Positions 1 to 8,597 of a stretch of 37,418 nt of DNA are shown piece by piece. The notes under the pieces were generated by a model that did not search any database, was not told where the DNA came from, and saw nothing but the letters and a program-made list of their open reading frames with translations. The stretch spans positions 22,145 through 59,562 of the forward strand of contig JAPPIT010000132.1 in NCBI GenBank assembly GCA_028820505.1, given 5' to 3'. Source of the DNA: Defluviicoccus sp. (GTDB lineage: Bacteria; Pseudomonadota; Alphaproteobacteria; MPNO01). Within the stretch, counting starts at the first letter, position 1, and the number at the start of each line of letters is the position of its first letter. The position numbers and the translations under genes are program-made.

Positions 1-120
1 CCCGCGGGGCGGGCGCGGCGGGTGGGGGGGGGGCGTGCCCCCAAACAAAACCCGCCCCCACCCCGCCGCCCCCCCCCCCCTTTTTTTGTGGGGGGGCCCC
101 CCCCCCCCCCCCTTCACGAG
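1..120. other. Homopolymer-rich contig-edge-like sequence
   Basis: This stretch is almost entirely runs of G and C, with runs of about 10-15 identical bases and one T run. It does not resemble the balanced high-GC coding sequence that follows at about 160. I see no coding, RNA or regulatory signal. It looks like low-quality sequence at a contig end rather than biology. Confidence 0.6.
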
Positions 121-165
121 GGGGTGCCGAGGGAAAGGACCTGTTCTGACCGAGGCGCATTCGCC

Positions 166-633
166 TTACCCGCGCCGTTTCTCCAGTACGGCGAGGATCG
201 CCCGCACGATCCCCACATAGCCGGTGCAGCGGCAGAGATTGCCGGAAAGCTCCAGCCGCACCCGTTTTTCGTCGGCTTCGGGCAGGCGCCTGACGATGTC
301 GCGCGCGGTCACCAGCATTCCCGGCGTGCAATAGCCGCATTGCAGGCCATGGTTCTCGGTGAAGGCCTGACGCAGGTCTTCCATCACCTCGTCATCGTCG
401 AAGCCCTCGATGGTGGTGACCGAAGCGCCGTCGCAGCTCACCGCGTAGGTGATGCAGGAGCGCATCGGCTCGCCATCGATCTCCAGCGTGCAGGCGCCGC
501 AGACGCCGTGTTCGCACCCGAGATGCGTGCCGGTCAGGCGCTGGCTGTCGCGCACGAAATCGGCGAGGCTGGTCCTCGGCTCCACGCTGGCCGTCACCGG
601 CGCGCCGTTGATGGTGAGGCTGATCTCGGTCAT
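166..633 (-). CDS. CoxS-type [2Fe-2S] subunit of a molybdenum hydroxylase
   Basis: This is the small iron-sulfur subunit (155 aa) of a xanthine oxidase/CO dehydrogenase family hydroxylase. It passes electrons from the Mo centre to FAD. The N-terminal plant-type ferredoxin domain shows the CEHGVCGAC cluster and a further Cys in MRSC. The C-terminal helical domain shows CGYC and CRCTGY, the second cluster. Length is normal for CoxS. The ATG at 633 is chosen because it overlaps the stop of the FAD subunit (ATGA, 630-633), giving translational coupling; an open frame continues upstream but is shadow. It is the last gene of the L-M-S operon. Substrate is unknown: the family includes CO, quinoline, nicotinate, isoquinoline and purine hydroxylases. 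Confidence 0.93.
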   Translation of the reverse strand: MTEISLTINGAPVTASVEPRTSLADFVRDSQRLTGTHLGCEHGVCGACTLEIDGEPMRSCITYAVSCDGASVTTIEGFDDDEVMEDLRQAFTENHGLQCGYCTPGMLVTARDIVRRLPEADEKRVRLELSGNLCRCTGYVGIVRAILAVLEKRRG

Positions 634-1454
634 GACGCGAACGCTCCCTTGATCGCGCGGCTGAGCGCGACGGCGTGGATCTGGTTGCCGTAGTCGTCGA
701 ACGTCGCGCCCTGGGCGGCGAGCGCCGCCTTGGCGTCGTCGATTTCCACGTCCTTGCCGGCCCGTACGGCCTCGGCGAGGGCCGGCACGTCGAGCGGCGC
801 GCCGTCGGTGGCGCCGAGGACGACCCCGGTGTAGCCGCGGTCCGGGTCGTGGACGACGGTCCCGATGGAATCCGCGAACTCGCCCGGCTTGCGGCAAATC
901 TTGTAGTAGCCCCACCTCGCCCCGGGCGAGAGCTTCGGGACATGGAGCGCGGTGACGATATCGGCGGGCTCCAGGGCCACGGTGAAGGCCGCGAGCTGGA
1001 ATTCCGAAAGCGGCACGACCCGCGCGCCGCCCGGCCCGTCGATGGCAACCTCGGCGCCCAGCGCGCGCAGCGCGGTCGGCCAGTCGGCGGCGGGGTCGGC
1101 GTGGGCGATGCTGCCGCCGATCGTGCCCCGGTTGCGCACCGCGCGGTAGGCGATCTGCCCGGCGACGGAACGCATCATGCCGTTGGTCGTATCCGGGACC
1201 TTGCCGTCCTCGATCGCCGCATGGGTGACGCCGGCCCCGACGACCAGCCGGTCGCCCTCGTCCGAGACGGTCTTGAGCGCGTCGAGCCCGCGGACCTCGA
1301 CCACCAGATCGGGCTGGGCGAGGCGCAGGTTCATCATCGGCCCGAGCGACATTCCGCCGCCGAGCGGCTTGTTGAACCCGTCGGTCGAGCCCAGCAGCCG
1401 GATCGCGTCGGCGATGTCGCCGGCGCGCGCGTAATCGAACCTGGCCGGCTTCAT
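630..1454 (-). CDS. CoxM-type FAD-binding subunit of a molybdenum hydroxylase
   Basis: This is the medium flavoprotein subunit (274 aa). The FAD-binding PCMH-like N-terminus has the pyrophosphate-loop segment KPLGGGMSLGPMMNLRLA. A second FAD-contact motif, RNRGTIGGSIAHADPAAD, corresponds to the family TIGG/ADP signature. The CO dehydrogenase C-terminal domain follows. The ATG at 1454 overlaps the stop of the large subunit by four bases, and the gene in turn overlaps the [2Fe-2S] gene by four bases. The three subunits therefore form one tightly coupled transcription unit. Length matches CoxM/CutM proteins. Confidence 0.92.
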   Translation of the reverse strand: MKPARFDYARAGDIADAIRLLGSTDGFNKPLGGGMSLGPMMNLRLAQPDLVVEVRGLDALKTVSDEGDRLVVGAGVTHAAIEDGKVPDTTNGMMRSVAGQIAYRAVRNRGTIGGSIAHADPAADWPTALRALGAEVAIDGPGGARVVPLSEFQLAAFTVALEPADIVTALHVPKLSPGARWGYYKICRKPGEFADSIGTVVHDPDRGYTGVVLGATDGAPLDVPALAEAVRAGKDVEIDDAKAALAAQGATFDDYGNQIHAVALSRAIKGAFAS

Positions 1455-3790
1455 GCCGCTTCTCCCCGGGCTGCCGAGATCGCCGCGAGGACGCGCCTGG
1501 GCGATATCGGGGTTTCGTTGACCTCGGCGCCGTAGCGCCTGAGCGCGTCGTTGACCGCGTTGCCGATCACCGCCGGGGTCGGGATGGTGCTGCCCTCGCC
1601 CATCCCCTTGATGCCGTGCTCGGTGTGCGGCGAGGGCGTGACCATGTGCGCGAGACGGAACGCCGGCACCTCCGCCGCGCCCGGCAGGTGGTAGTCGGCG
1701 AAGGTGGAGGCGAGCGGCTGGCCGAGCTCGTCGAACGGCGATTCCTCGAACAAAGCCGTCCCGATACCCTGCGCCGCGCCGCCATAGACCTGGCCCGAGA
1801 CCACCATCGGGTTGACCATGGTGCCGCAATCCTCGACCACGACGTAGTCGAGCACCTCGACCGCCCCGGTATCGGTATCGACCGCGACGACCGCCGCATG
1901 GGTCGAGTAGGAAAACGTGCCGTGATCGGGTTCCGGGCGGTATCCCACCACCGCCTCGATGCCGTCGGTATCGACGTCGGCCGGCAGCTCCTCGGGGTTC
2001 ATGTACCAGACCCGGCCGATCTCCGAGAACGGCAGGTCGCCGCTCGGCCCCATCACCCGGCCGTCGGCGACCCGGACCTCGTCGCGCTCGCATTGCAGCA
2101 GGTGTGCGCCGATGGTCTGCATCCGCTCGACCAGCACCTTGCAGGCGCGCGACACCGCGCCGCCCGCCATGACGATGCTGCGCGAGGCGTAGGTGCCGGT
2201 GGAATACGGCGTGAGTCCCGTATCGCCGTGGATCACCGAGACGTTCTCCGGGTCGATGCCGAGAATCTCGCTCGCCACCTGGGCAAGCGTGGTCTCCATC
2301 CCCTGGCCGTGCGACTGCACGCCCACCCGGAGCTCGAGCCCGCCGTCCGGGGTCAGCTTGGCGCCGGCCTGCTCGTAGCCCGGCACCATCTGGACACCCC
2401 AGCTCGCGAACACCGAGGTGCCGTGCGCGGCCTGCTCGACATAGCTGCCGAAGCCGAGCCCGATCAGCCTGCCGTCCGGCTCGCCGCGCGCCTGGCGCTC
2501 GCGCACCGCTTCGATGTCGATCATTTGCACGGCCTTGGCGACGGCGCCGGCATGATCGCCCGAATCGAAAGTCTTCTTTGCGATGTTGGTGTAGGGCATG
2601 GCCGAGGCCGGGACCATGTTGATCATCCGGACCTCGTGCGGCTCGCGACCCACCGTGCGCGCCACCGCGTCGACCAGCATCTCCATCGCGAAGGCGACGC
2701 CGGGCCGTGCCACGCCGCGATAGGGAACCAGCGGCGGCTTGTTGGTGACCACCGTCCAGGTCTTCACCCCGTAGGCCTCGATCGCATACGGCCCCGGCAG
2801 GTTGCCGCCGGCCATCGCCGCTTCCAGGCAGTTGGTGAAGGGGTAGATCGAGTACGCCCCGGCATCGACCGTGACCTCGCCTTCGAGGCCGAGGATTTTG
2901 CCCTCTTCATCGGCATGCGCGGTCACGATGTAGTGGTGCTCGCGGCAATTTGCGTCCGCGATCAGGTGCTCGCGCCGGTCGGAGATCCAGCGTGCCGGTC
3001 GGCCGAACTTCATCGCGTACCAGCAGGCGACGAGCTCTTCCGGCTGGACGTAGGTCTTGAGGCCGAACCCGCCGCCCACGTCGGGGGCGATGACCCGGAC
3101 CTGGCGCTGCTCCAGCCCGAGGAACGTGGCGAGCCCGGCGCGGATCAGATGCGGCACCTGGGTCGCGGTGTGGACGATCAGCTGGTCCATCCGCGGGTTC
3201 CACTCGGCGAGCACCGCGCGGCCCTCCATCGGAACCATCGCCTGCCGGCTCATGCGGAACTCGCGGGTTACGGAATGCGCGGCGCGCGCCCTGACCGAGT
3301 CCATGTCGCCGTCGGTGCGGGTCGCCAGCGCGATGTTGTCGCCCCACGCATCGTGGACCAGCGGCGCTCCCGGCTTGCGCGCCTCCAGCATGTCGACCGC
3401 GGGCGCGAGCTCCTCGTAATCGACCTCGACCGCCTGCGCGAGGTCTTCCGCCTCGGCCCTGGTGGCACCCGCGCAGGCCACGACGGTCTCGCCCACGAAC
3501 CGCACCTTGTCGATGGCGAGCGCCGGGAAGTCGGCCGGCTTGTAGCCCGGCAGCTTCGACGGCGCGCGCATCGGCTCGACGCCGTCGAGGTCGTCCGCCG
3601 TGAACACCCGGTTCTCCGCGCCTTCGGGTTTGACGATCGAGCGGATGCGGCCATGCGCGACCGGGCTCCTGACGAAGGCGAGCGCGACCTCGCCCGCCGC
3701 GGCGATGTCGGCGACATAGTTGCCGCGCCCCGCCAGGAACCGCCGGTCTTCCTTGCGCAGCACGCTGGCTCCGATCCCGGTGTCGCTCAT
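1451..3790 (-). CDS. CoxL-type molybdopterin-binding large subunit
   Basis: This is the catalytic subunit (779 aa) of a molybdenum hydroxylase. The molybdopterin-contact motif VGGGFGLK lies near residues 238-245. The active-site loop reads PYRGVARP at 356-363, resembling the form II AYRGAGR loop and not the AYRCSFR of true form I CO dehydrogenase, so Cu-dependent CO oxidation is unlikely. The presumed base glutamate is E732 in KGMGEGST. I chose the ATG at 3790 because it follows a GGAAGGGA ribosome site and the protein begins like family members (GASVLRKEDRRFLAGRG). It heads the L-M-S operon and is divergent from the flavin monooxygenase gene. Likely it hydroxylates an aromatic or N-heterocyclic substrate; the exact substrate cannot be read from sequence. 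Confidence 0.92.
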   Translation of the reverse strand: MSDTGIGASVLRKEDRRFLAGRGNYVADIAAAGEVALAFVRSPVAHGRIRSIVKPEGAENRVFTADDLDGVEPMRAPSKLPGYKPADFPALAIDKVRFVGETVVACAGATRAEAEDLAQAVEVDYEELAPAVDMLEARKPGAPLVHDAWGDNIALATRTDGDMDSVRARAAHSVTREFRMSRQAMVPMEGRAVLAEWNPRMDQLIVHTATQVPHLIRAGLATFLGLEQRQVRVIAPDVGGGFGLKTYVQPEELVACWYAMKFGRPARWISDRREHLIADANCREHHYIVTAHADEEGKILGLEGEVTVDAGAYSIYPFTNCLEAAMAGGNLPGPYAIEAYGVKTWTVVTNKPPLVPYRGVARPGVAFAMEMLVDAVARTVGREPHEVRMINMVPASAMPYTNIAKKTFDSGDHAGAVAKAVQMIDIEAVRERQARGEPDGRLIGLGFGSYVEQAAHGTSVFASWGVQMVPGYEQAGAKLTPDGGLELRVGVQSHGQGMETTLAQVASEILGIDPENVSVIHGDTGLTPYSTGTYASRSIVMAGGAVSRACKVLVERMQTIGAHLLQCERDEVRVADGRVMGPSGDLPFSEIGRVWYMNPEELPADVDTDGIEAVVGYRPEPDHGTFSYSTHAAVVAVDTDTGAVEVLDYVVVEDCGTMVNPMVVSGQVYGGAAQGIGTALFEESPFDELGQPLASTFADYHLPGAAEVPAFRLAHMVTPSPHTEHGIKGMGEGSTIPTPAVIGNAVNDALRRYGAEVNETPISPRRVLAAISAARGEAA

Positions 3791-3865
3791 CGCTGCTTCC
3801 CTTCCTGGAGTTGCGGCATGATTCACGCCGGACCCAGAGCCGTCAACGCCGCCCGCCGGGGTTCG

Positions 3866-3892
3866 TTGCGGCTCCCCCGATTTGCCTATACA
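3866..3892 (+). promoter_or_regulatory. Weak candidate promoter for the flavin monooxygenase operon
   Basis: In the 140-bp divergent gap there is TTGCGG (3866-3871), then 15 bp, then TATACA (3887-3892), placing the start site about 35 bp before the ATG at 3931. The spacer is short, so this is only a suggestion. The opposite promoter for the molybdenum hydroxylase operon must lie in the same gap but I could not identify it. Confidence 0.25.
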
Positions 3893-3930
3893 CATCGGGC
3901 CGCACCAGCCCGGTCCGGGAGCGCAGCGTC

Positions 3931-5007
3931 ATGGAATTCGGCTATTTCACCCTGTCCGACAACTACTATCCGGACAATCCGAGGAGCGCGAGCGACTTCG
4001 TGCTGGAGATCCGCGAACAGGCGATCCTCGCCGACCGGCTGGGCTTCCACTCGGCCTGGATCGGCGAGCATCATTTCGACCGGCTGGGCGTGAACTCGCG
4101 GCCCGACCTGGTGCTGGCGAGCATCGTCCCGGTGACCGAGCGCATCCGGCTCGCGCCCGCGGTCAACGTGCTGCCGATCCACCATCCGATCCACGTCGCC
4201 GAGTGCTGGGCGACGCTCGACCTCGTCAGCGGCGGACGGGTCGACTACGCCACCGGGCGCGGTTACGACCGGGCCGAGTACGAGCCCTTCGGCGCCGACT
4301 TCATGAAGTCGAAGGAGATCTTCGAGGAAGGGATCGACGTGGTCCTCAAGGCGTGGACCGAGCCCGGCATGTGGTCGCACAAGGGCGCGTATTACGACAT
4401 CCGCGACATGGAGATCACGCCAAAGCCGGTGCAGCAGCCGATCCCGGTCTATATCGCCTGCTTCTCCGGCACCAGCATGGAGATGGCGGCGAAGCGCGGG
4501 CTCAACATCATCTACGCCCCCTTCGCCGCCTCGATGATCTTCGGCGGGCTCGGCCCGGCGGTGGCGCAGTACCGCGAGGCCTGCGAGAAGGAGGGCAATG
4601 CCCCGGGCCGCGCCAAGTGCAGCTACTTCATCCACCTCGCCGACACCCCGGAGGAAGAGGATTTCGGCCGCCAGGCGATGATGGACTATTTCCGCCACTG
4701 CGTGCTCAGGGCCTTCCCGGACGACCCCTCCAAGATGCCGCCCACGATGCACTACTTCATGAAGATCAACGAGATCCTGCGCGGCATGACCAAGGAGACG
4801 CTGTCCGACAAGTCGATCCTGATCGGCAGCGCGGACGCGGTGATCGAGACCCTGAAACGCGTCGAGTCCGACGGCATCGACGAAGTCATCCTCTACTTCA
4901 ACGTGGGCCGCAAGCCGCACGCGATGGTCAAGGACCAGATGCACAAATTCATCGAGGAGGTCGCGCCGGCCTTCGAGGGGAGCCACGCCCGCGCCGCGGC
5001 CGAGTGA
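3931..5007 (+). CDS. LLM-class flavin-dependent monooxygenase
   Basis: A 358-aa bacterial luciferase-like TIM-barrel protein that probably uses reduced FMN and O2 on a small organic substrate. Diagnostic features are the start MEFGYFTL, the segment AWIGEHHFDRLGV (the EHHF signature of the luciferase family) and IRLAPAVNVLPIHHP. The VSGGRVDYATGRGYD segment is the flavin-phosphate region. The ATG at 3931 follows GGGAG at 3917-3921; longer in-frame starts overlap the divergent promoter region and are less likely. It leads a plus-strand string with the CoA ligase, maleate-isomerase-like, Rieske and RidA genes. No flavin reductase is seen nearby, so reduced flavin would have to come from elsewhere. 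Confidence 0.88.
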   Translation: MEFGYFTLSDNYYPDNPRSASDFVLEIREQAILADRLGFHSAWIGEHHFDRLGVNSRPDLVLASIVPVTERIRLAPAVNVLPIHHPIHVAECWATLDLVSGGRVDYATGRGYDRAEYEPFGADFMKSKEIFEEGIDVVLKAWTEPGMWSHKGAYYDIRDMEITPKPVQQPIPVYIACFSGTSMEMAAKRGLNIIYAPFAASMIFGGLGPAVAQYREACEKEGNAPGRAKCSYFIHLADTPEEEDFGRQAMMDYFRHCVLRAFPDDPSKMPPTMHYFMKINEILRGMTKETLSDKSILIGSADAVIETLKRVESDGIDEVILYFNVGRKPHAMVKDQMHKFIEEVAPAFEGSHARAAAE

Positions 5008-5034
5008 CGATCCCGCCCGGCCGTTTCCCCAACC

Positions 5035-5065
5035 CGTCATGCCCGGAACAAGTCCGGGCATGACG
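5035..5065. repeat. Perfect 13-bp palindromic hairpin (REP-like)
   Basis: Arms CGTCATGCCCGGA (5035-5047) and its exact complement (5053-5065) flank the 5-nt loop ACAAG. It sits alone in the 122-bp gap between the flavin monooxygenase and the CoA ligase. Similar GTCATGCCCGG palindromes are dispersed in many alphaproteobacterial genomes. The transcript hairpin could end or stabilise the upstream message; no T tract follows, so a classic terminator is doubtful. Confidence 0.8.
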
Positions 5066-5129
5066 AATGGAGAGGGCCGCGCTTGCCGCGTCTCGTCCGG
5101 CCTCACTATGATCGCCGCCGGGAGGGGGC

Positions 5130-6725
5130 ATGCGCGATCACAGCGTCGTCGTCGACGAACCCGCCACGCCGCGCGGCATCGAATTCGCCGGGACCTTCAA
5201 CGTCTCCGTCGCTTTCCTCGACCGCAATCTGGAGGAGGGAAGGGGCGACAAGCCGCTTCTGGTCACGCATGGCGCGTCGTGGAGCTTCGCCGCCGTCGCG
5301 GAGCGGGTGAACCGCGCCGCCAACGCCTTCCGGGCGCTCGGGATCGGGCCGGGCGACCGCGTCATGCTGTTCTGCAAGGACGGGCCCGGCTTCTATGACG
5401 GCTTCCTCGGGGCGGCGCGGATCGGCGCGGTGGCGATCCCGGTCAACTATTTCCTGAGGGCGGCCGATTACGCCTACATGCTGAAGGATTCGGGCGCCTG
5501 CGCGGTCATGGCCCATGCCGACATGTTCGGCGAGGTCGAGCCGGCGCTGGCCGAGGCGGGGGCGGGGGTCCGCCACCGCATCTGCGTCGATTCGGAAGCG
5601 CCCGGCTGGCTCCCGCACGAGGCGCTGCTGGCCGCCGCCGACCCCTGGTGCCCGCCCGAGCCGACGACGCCCCGGACCGACTGTTTCTGGCTCTACTCGT
5701 CAGGCTCGACCGGCGATCCCAAGGCGTCGGTCCACCAGCACAAGGACCAGATCTACACCTCCGTCCTCTACGCCGAGGCGGTTGCCGGGATGACGGCGGA
5801 CGACGTGCTGTTCTCGCCGCCCAAGATGTTCTTCGCCTACGGGCTCGGAAACTCGGTCTCCTTCCCGTGCTGGACCGGGGCGACGGCGGTCTATCTCGAA
5901 GGTCGGCCGACGGCGGAGAACACGCTGGATGCGATTTCCGAGTTCCGCCCGAGCGTCTATTTCGGGGTGCCGACGCTCTATGCGATGCAGCTCGCGGCGA
6001 TGGAGGCGGGGCGCGAGGCCGATCTGTCGAGCCTGCGCTGGGCGGCGTCCGGCGGCGAGGCGCTGCCGGCGTCCGTGTTCGAGGACTGGAAGGCACGCTC
6101 CGGCGTCGAGATCGTCGAATCCATCGGCTCCAGCGAGGCGCTCCATTTCTACACCGCCAACCCGCCGGCGGCGGTCAGGGCGGGCTCGCTCGGGACGCTC
6201 GTCGCCGGATACGAAGGGCGCATCGTCGGCGAGGACGGCGGCGACCTGCCCGACGGCGAGCCCGGCGAGTTCGTCATCAGGGGCGAGAGCGTCGCGACCT
6301 ATTACTGGAACAAGCCCGAGCGCACCGCGCGCGGCATGCGCGACGGCGGCTGGTTCCACACCGGCGATACCTGCTACCGGGACGGGGACGGCTACTACTA
6401 TTTCTGCGGGCGCGACGACGACATGCTGAAGGTGGGCGGCATCTGGGTGGCGCCGTTCGAGGTCGAATCGGCGCTCGCCGCGCACCCCGGCGTGCTGGAG
6501 GCCGCGGTGGTCGGCGCCGAGGACGGAAACGGGCTGGTCAAGCCGAAAGCGTTCGTCGCGCTGAAGGACCCGGGCGGCGCGGGACCGGCGCTGGAATCGG
6601 AGCTCGTCGCTTTCGTCCGGGGCCGGCTCGCGCCCTTCAAGTACCCGCGCTGGATCGAGTTCGTCGACGAGCTGCCCAAGACCGCGTCCGGCAAGATCCA
6701 GCGCTTCCGGCTGCGCGGCGCATAG
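5130..6725 (+). CDS. Benzoate-CoA ligase-like AMP-forming enzyme
   Basis: A 531-aa class I adenylate-forming enzyme, likely making an aromatic acyl-CoA from acid, ATP and CoA. The phosphate-binding loop is YSSGSTGDPK. The stretch SPPKMFFAYGLGNS is characteristic of benzoate/hydroxybenzoate-CoA ligases. Later come GWFHTGDTCYRD, the hinge region GRDDDMLKVGGIWVAP and the C-terminal catalytic lysine in PKTASGKIQRF. The ATG at 5130 is preceded by GGGAGGGGGC. It ends with TAG 12 bp before the next gene and belongs to the same plus-strand unit. Substrate is inferred only from subfamily resemblance; alkyl or heteroaromatic acids are possible. Confidence 0.88.
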   Translation: MRDHSVVVDEPATPRGIEFAGTFNVSVAFLDRNLEEGRGDKPLLVTHGASWSFAAVAERVNRAANAFRALGIGPGDRVMLFCKDGPGFYDGFLGAARIGAVAIPVNYFLRAADYAYMLKDSGACAVMAHADMFGEVEPALAEAGAGVRHRICVDSEAPGWLPHEALLAAADPWCPPEPTTPRTDCFWLYSSGSTGDPKASVHQHKDQIYTSVLYAEAVAGMTADDVLFSPPKMFFAYGLGNSVSFPCWTGATAVYLEGRPTAENTLDAISEFRPSVYFGVPTLYAMQLAAMEAGREADLSSLRWAASGGEALPASVFEDWKARSGVEIVESIGSSEALHFYTANPPAAVRAGSLGTLVAGYEGRIVGEDGGDLPDGEPGEFVIRGESVATYYWNKPERTARGMRDGGWFHTGDTCYRDGDGYYYFCGRDDDMLKVGGIWVAPFEVESALAAHPGVLEAAVVGAEDGNGLVKPKAFVALKDPGGAGPALESELVAFVRGRLAPFKYPRWIEFVDELPKTASGKIQRFRLRGA

Positions 6726-6737
6726 AGGAGGAACGGG

Positions 6738-7496
6738 ATGGTCGATGCCTGGGGCTGGCGGATGAAGTTCGGTGTGGTCACGCCGTCGACCAACACCATC
6801 GTGCAGCCGCATTACGACGCGATGGCGCCCAAGGGGGTGACCAATCACATTTCGCGCATGCACATCCCGGACGACCCGGTCAACTCGGACGAGGATTTCG
6901 ACGAGCTGATCCGGCGCATCGACGTCGCGCTGGAGGAATCGATCGACCGGGTGATGACCTGCCGGCCCGACCACCTGATCCTCGGCATCTCGGCGGAGAG
7001 CATCTGGGGCGGCGGGTTGGAGCCCGCGCGCAAGATCGAGGAGCGCATCGAGACCCGCGCCGGGTCGGATATCGGCGTGACCCAGGCCGCCGACGCGCTG
7101 CCCGCGGCGCTCCGCGCCTTCGGCGACGGGATAAGGCGGATCGCCATCGTCTGCCCCTACTACCCGGTCGCCATCGGGCATCTCCAGGCCTTCGCCGACG
7201 AGACCGGTTTCGAGCTGGTTCGGACCGAATGCCTCGCCTGCGACTCGCCGGTCAACATCGCGCACATCACCGAGGACGAATTGCGCGAGGCGGTCCGAAA
7301 GGTCGACGGGCCCGACATCGACGCCATCGTGCAGTTCGGCGCCAACCTGCCGATGGCCTATGTCGCGGCGGAGGCCGAGCGCTGGCTCGGGAAGCCGGTC
7401 GTCGCGGTAATGACGGCGACTTACTGGTACGCTCTGCGCCGAAACGGGATCGAGGACCGGAAACCCGGCTTCGGCCGGCTGATGGCGGAGCATTGA
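6738..7496 (+). CDS. Maleate isomerase/Asp-Glu racemase family protein lacking both cysteines
   Basis: A 252-aa member of the maleate cis-trans isomerase/arylmalonate decarboxylase fold. The N-terminal FGVVTPSTNT loop and the C-terminal GKPVVAVMTATYWYALRR segment align with the family. At the two usual catalytic cysteine sites it has ILGISAES (Ser85) and VQFGANLP (Gly201), so the classical two-cysteine chemistry is not possible. A very strong ribosome site, GAGGAGGA (6725-6732), fixes the ATG at 6738. It lies 12 bp after the CoA ligase and 19 bp before the Rieske gene. It may be a decarboxylase, a hydratase or a non-catalytic homologue; the function is not predictable. Confidence 0.85.
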   Translation: MVDAWGWRMKFGVVTPSTNTIVQPHYDAMAPKGVTNHISRMHIPDDPVNSDEDFDELIRRIDVALEESIDRVMTCRPDHLILGISAESIWGGGLEPARKIEERIETRAGSDIGVTQAADALPAALRAFGDGIRRIAIVCPYYPVAIGHLQAFADETGFELVRTECLACDSPVNIAHITEDELREAVRKVDGPDIDAIVQFGANLPMAYVAAEAERWLGKPVVAVMTATYWYALRRNGIEDRKPGFGRLMAEH

Positions 7497-7515
7497 GCGG
7501 GAGGAGGACCGCCGC

Positions 7516-8571
7516 ATGTTCCTGAAGAACTGCTGGTACGTCGCGGCCCAGCCGGAGGAGATCGGGCGGACGCCGTTCGCGCGGACGATCTGCAACGAGC
7601 CCATCGTTTTCTGGCGGACCGAGGCCGGGGACCCCGTCGCCTTCGAGGACCGCTGCTGCCACCGCCGGATGCCGTTGAGAAAGGGCGTGACCGAGGGCGA
7701 CCGGCTGCGCTGCCACTATCACGGGCTCGAATTCGACCGCACCGGCGCCTGCGTGCGCGTGCCGGGACAGACGACGGTGCCGCCGGACGCGCGGGTGCGG
7801 GCGTTTCCGGCGGTCGAGAAATACAACTGGATCTGGGTCTGGCCCGGCGACCCGGCGGCGGCGGACGAGGACCTGATAATCCCCTTCCCGTGGCGCGTCA
7901 GCGAGGATTGGGGCGACAAGGGAGCCTGTTTCCACCTCAACGCCGATTACCGCCTCGTGATCGACAACCTCCTGGACCAGTCGCACCTCGCCTTCGTGCA
8001 CGCGACCACGATCGGCAATTCGGCGATCGCCGAGGACGCCAATATCCGGACGATCAGGACGGACGAGACGGTGACCGTCGCGCGCTGGACGGTCGGCCAT
8101 CCGGCGCCGCCGACCTACCGGATGATGATGGGCTGGGAGGACGATTTCATCGTCGACCGCTGGGCGATCAACGAATTCCGCCCGCCCTCGGCCGTGCGCC
8201 TCCTGGTCGGCGCGGCGCCCGGCGCCGCCGGGGGGAAGGAATTCGGGTTCTCGACCATCGACCATCCAGAGCCCGAGGGCGGGTTCGCCTTCCGCAACCT
8301 CAACTTCATCACGCCGGAGACCGGGACCAGCTGCCACTATTTCTGGTCGAACGCCTGCAACCTCAAGCCGGTCACCGAGGAACGCACCGAGCTCCACTTC
8401 CGCCAGGTGATGAAGGCCTTCCAGCAGGACTGGGAGGTGCTGGAGCTGCAGCAGGCGAACTGGGACGACCGGCCCGTCGTCGAGACCAACGCGGATGCGG
8501 GTCTCATCGCGGCGCGGGCCCTGATCGACAAGTTCATCGCCGCCGAAGCCCTGCAAGAGGCGGCGGAATAG
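7516..8571 (+). CDS. Rieske non-heme iron oxygenase, vanillate demethylase-like
   Basis: A 351-aa terminal oxygenase. The Rieske centre is C47-x-H49-x16-C66-x2-H69. The mononuclear iron site shows D150, D154, H157 and H162 (DNLLDQSHLAFVH). The start MFLKNCWYVAA is typical of the VanA/phthalate-type oxygenase group, which does O-demethylation or ring hydroxylation. The ATG at 7516 follows GGGAGGAGG. No ferredoxin reductase partner gene is in the window, so electrons must come from a reductase encoded elsewhere. It lies in the same plus-strand unit as the CoA ligase. Confidence 0.92.
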   Translation: MFLKNCWYVAAQPEEIGRTPFARTICNEPIVFWRTEAGDPVAFEDRCCHRRMPLRKGVTEGDRLRCHYHGLEFDRTGACVRVPGQTTVPPDARVRAFPAVEKYNWIWVWPGDPAAADEDLIIPFPWRVSEDWGDKGACFHLNADYRLVIDNLLDQSHLAFVHATTIGNSAIAEDANIRTIRTDETVTVARWTVGHPAPPTYRMMMGWEDDFIVDRWAINEFRPPSAVRLLVGAAPGAAGGKEFGFSTIDHPEPEGGFAFRNLNFITPETGTSCHYFWSNACNLKPVTEERTELHFRQVMKAFQQDWEVLELQQANWDDRPVVETNADAGLIAARALIDKFIAAEALQEAAE

Positions 8572-8597
8572 CGCGAAACCGCAGACAGGAGGACAGC

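Noticed and set aside
1616-4093. 825-codon plus-strand frame opposite coxL
   Set aside because: Composition is His/Arg/Asp-rich as expected from the complement of a high-GC gene; coxL on the other strand has full family motifs.
5700-7604. 634-codon minus-strand frame opposite the CoA ligase and isomerase-like genes
   Set aside because: Spans two clear plus-strand genes and has no recognisable domain; a GC-bias shadow.
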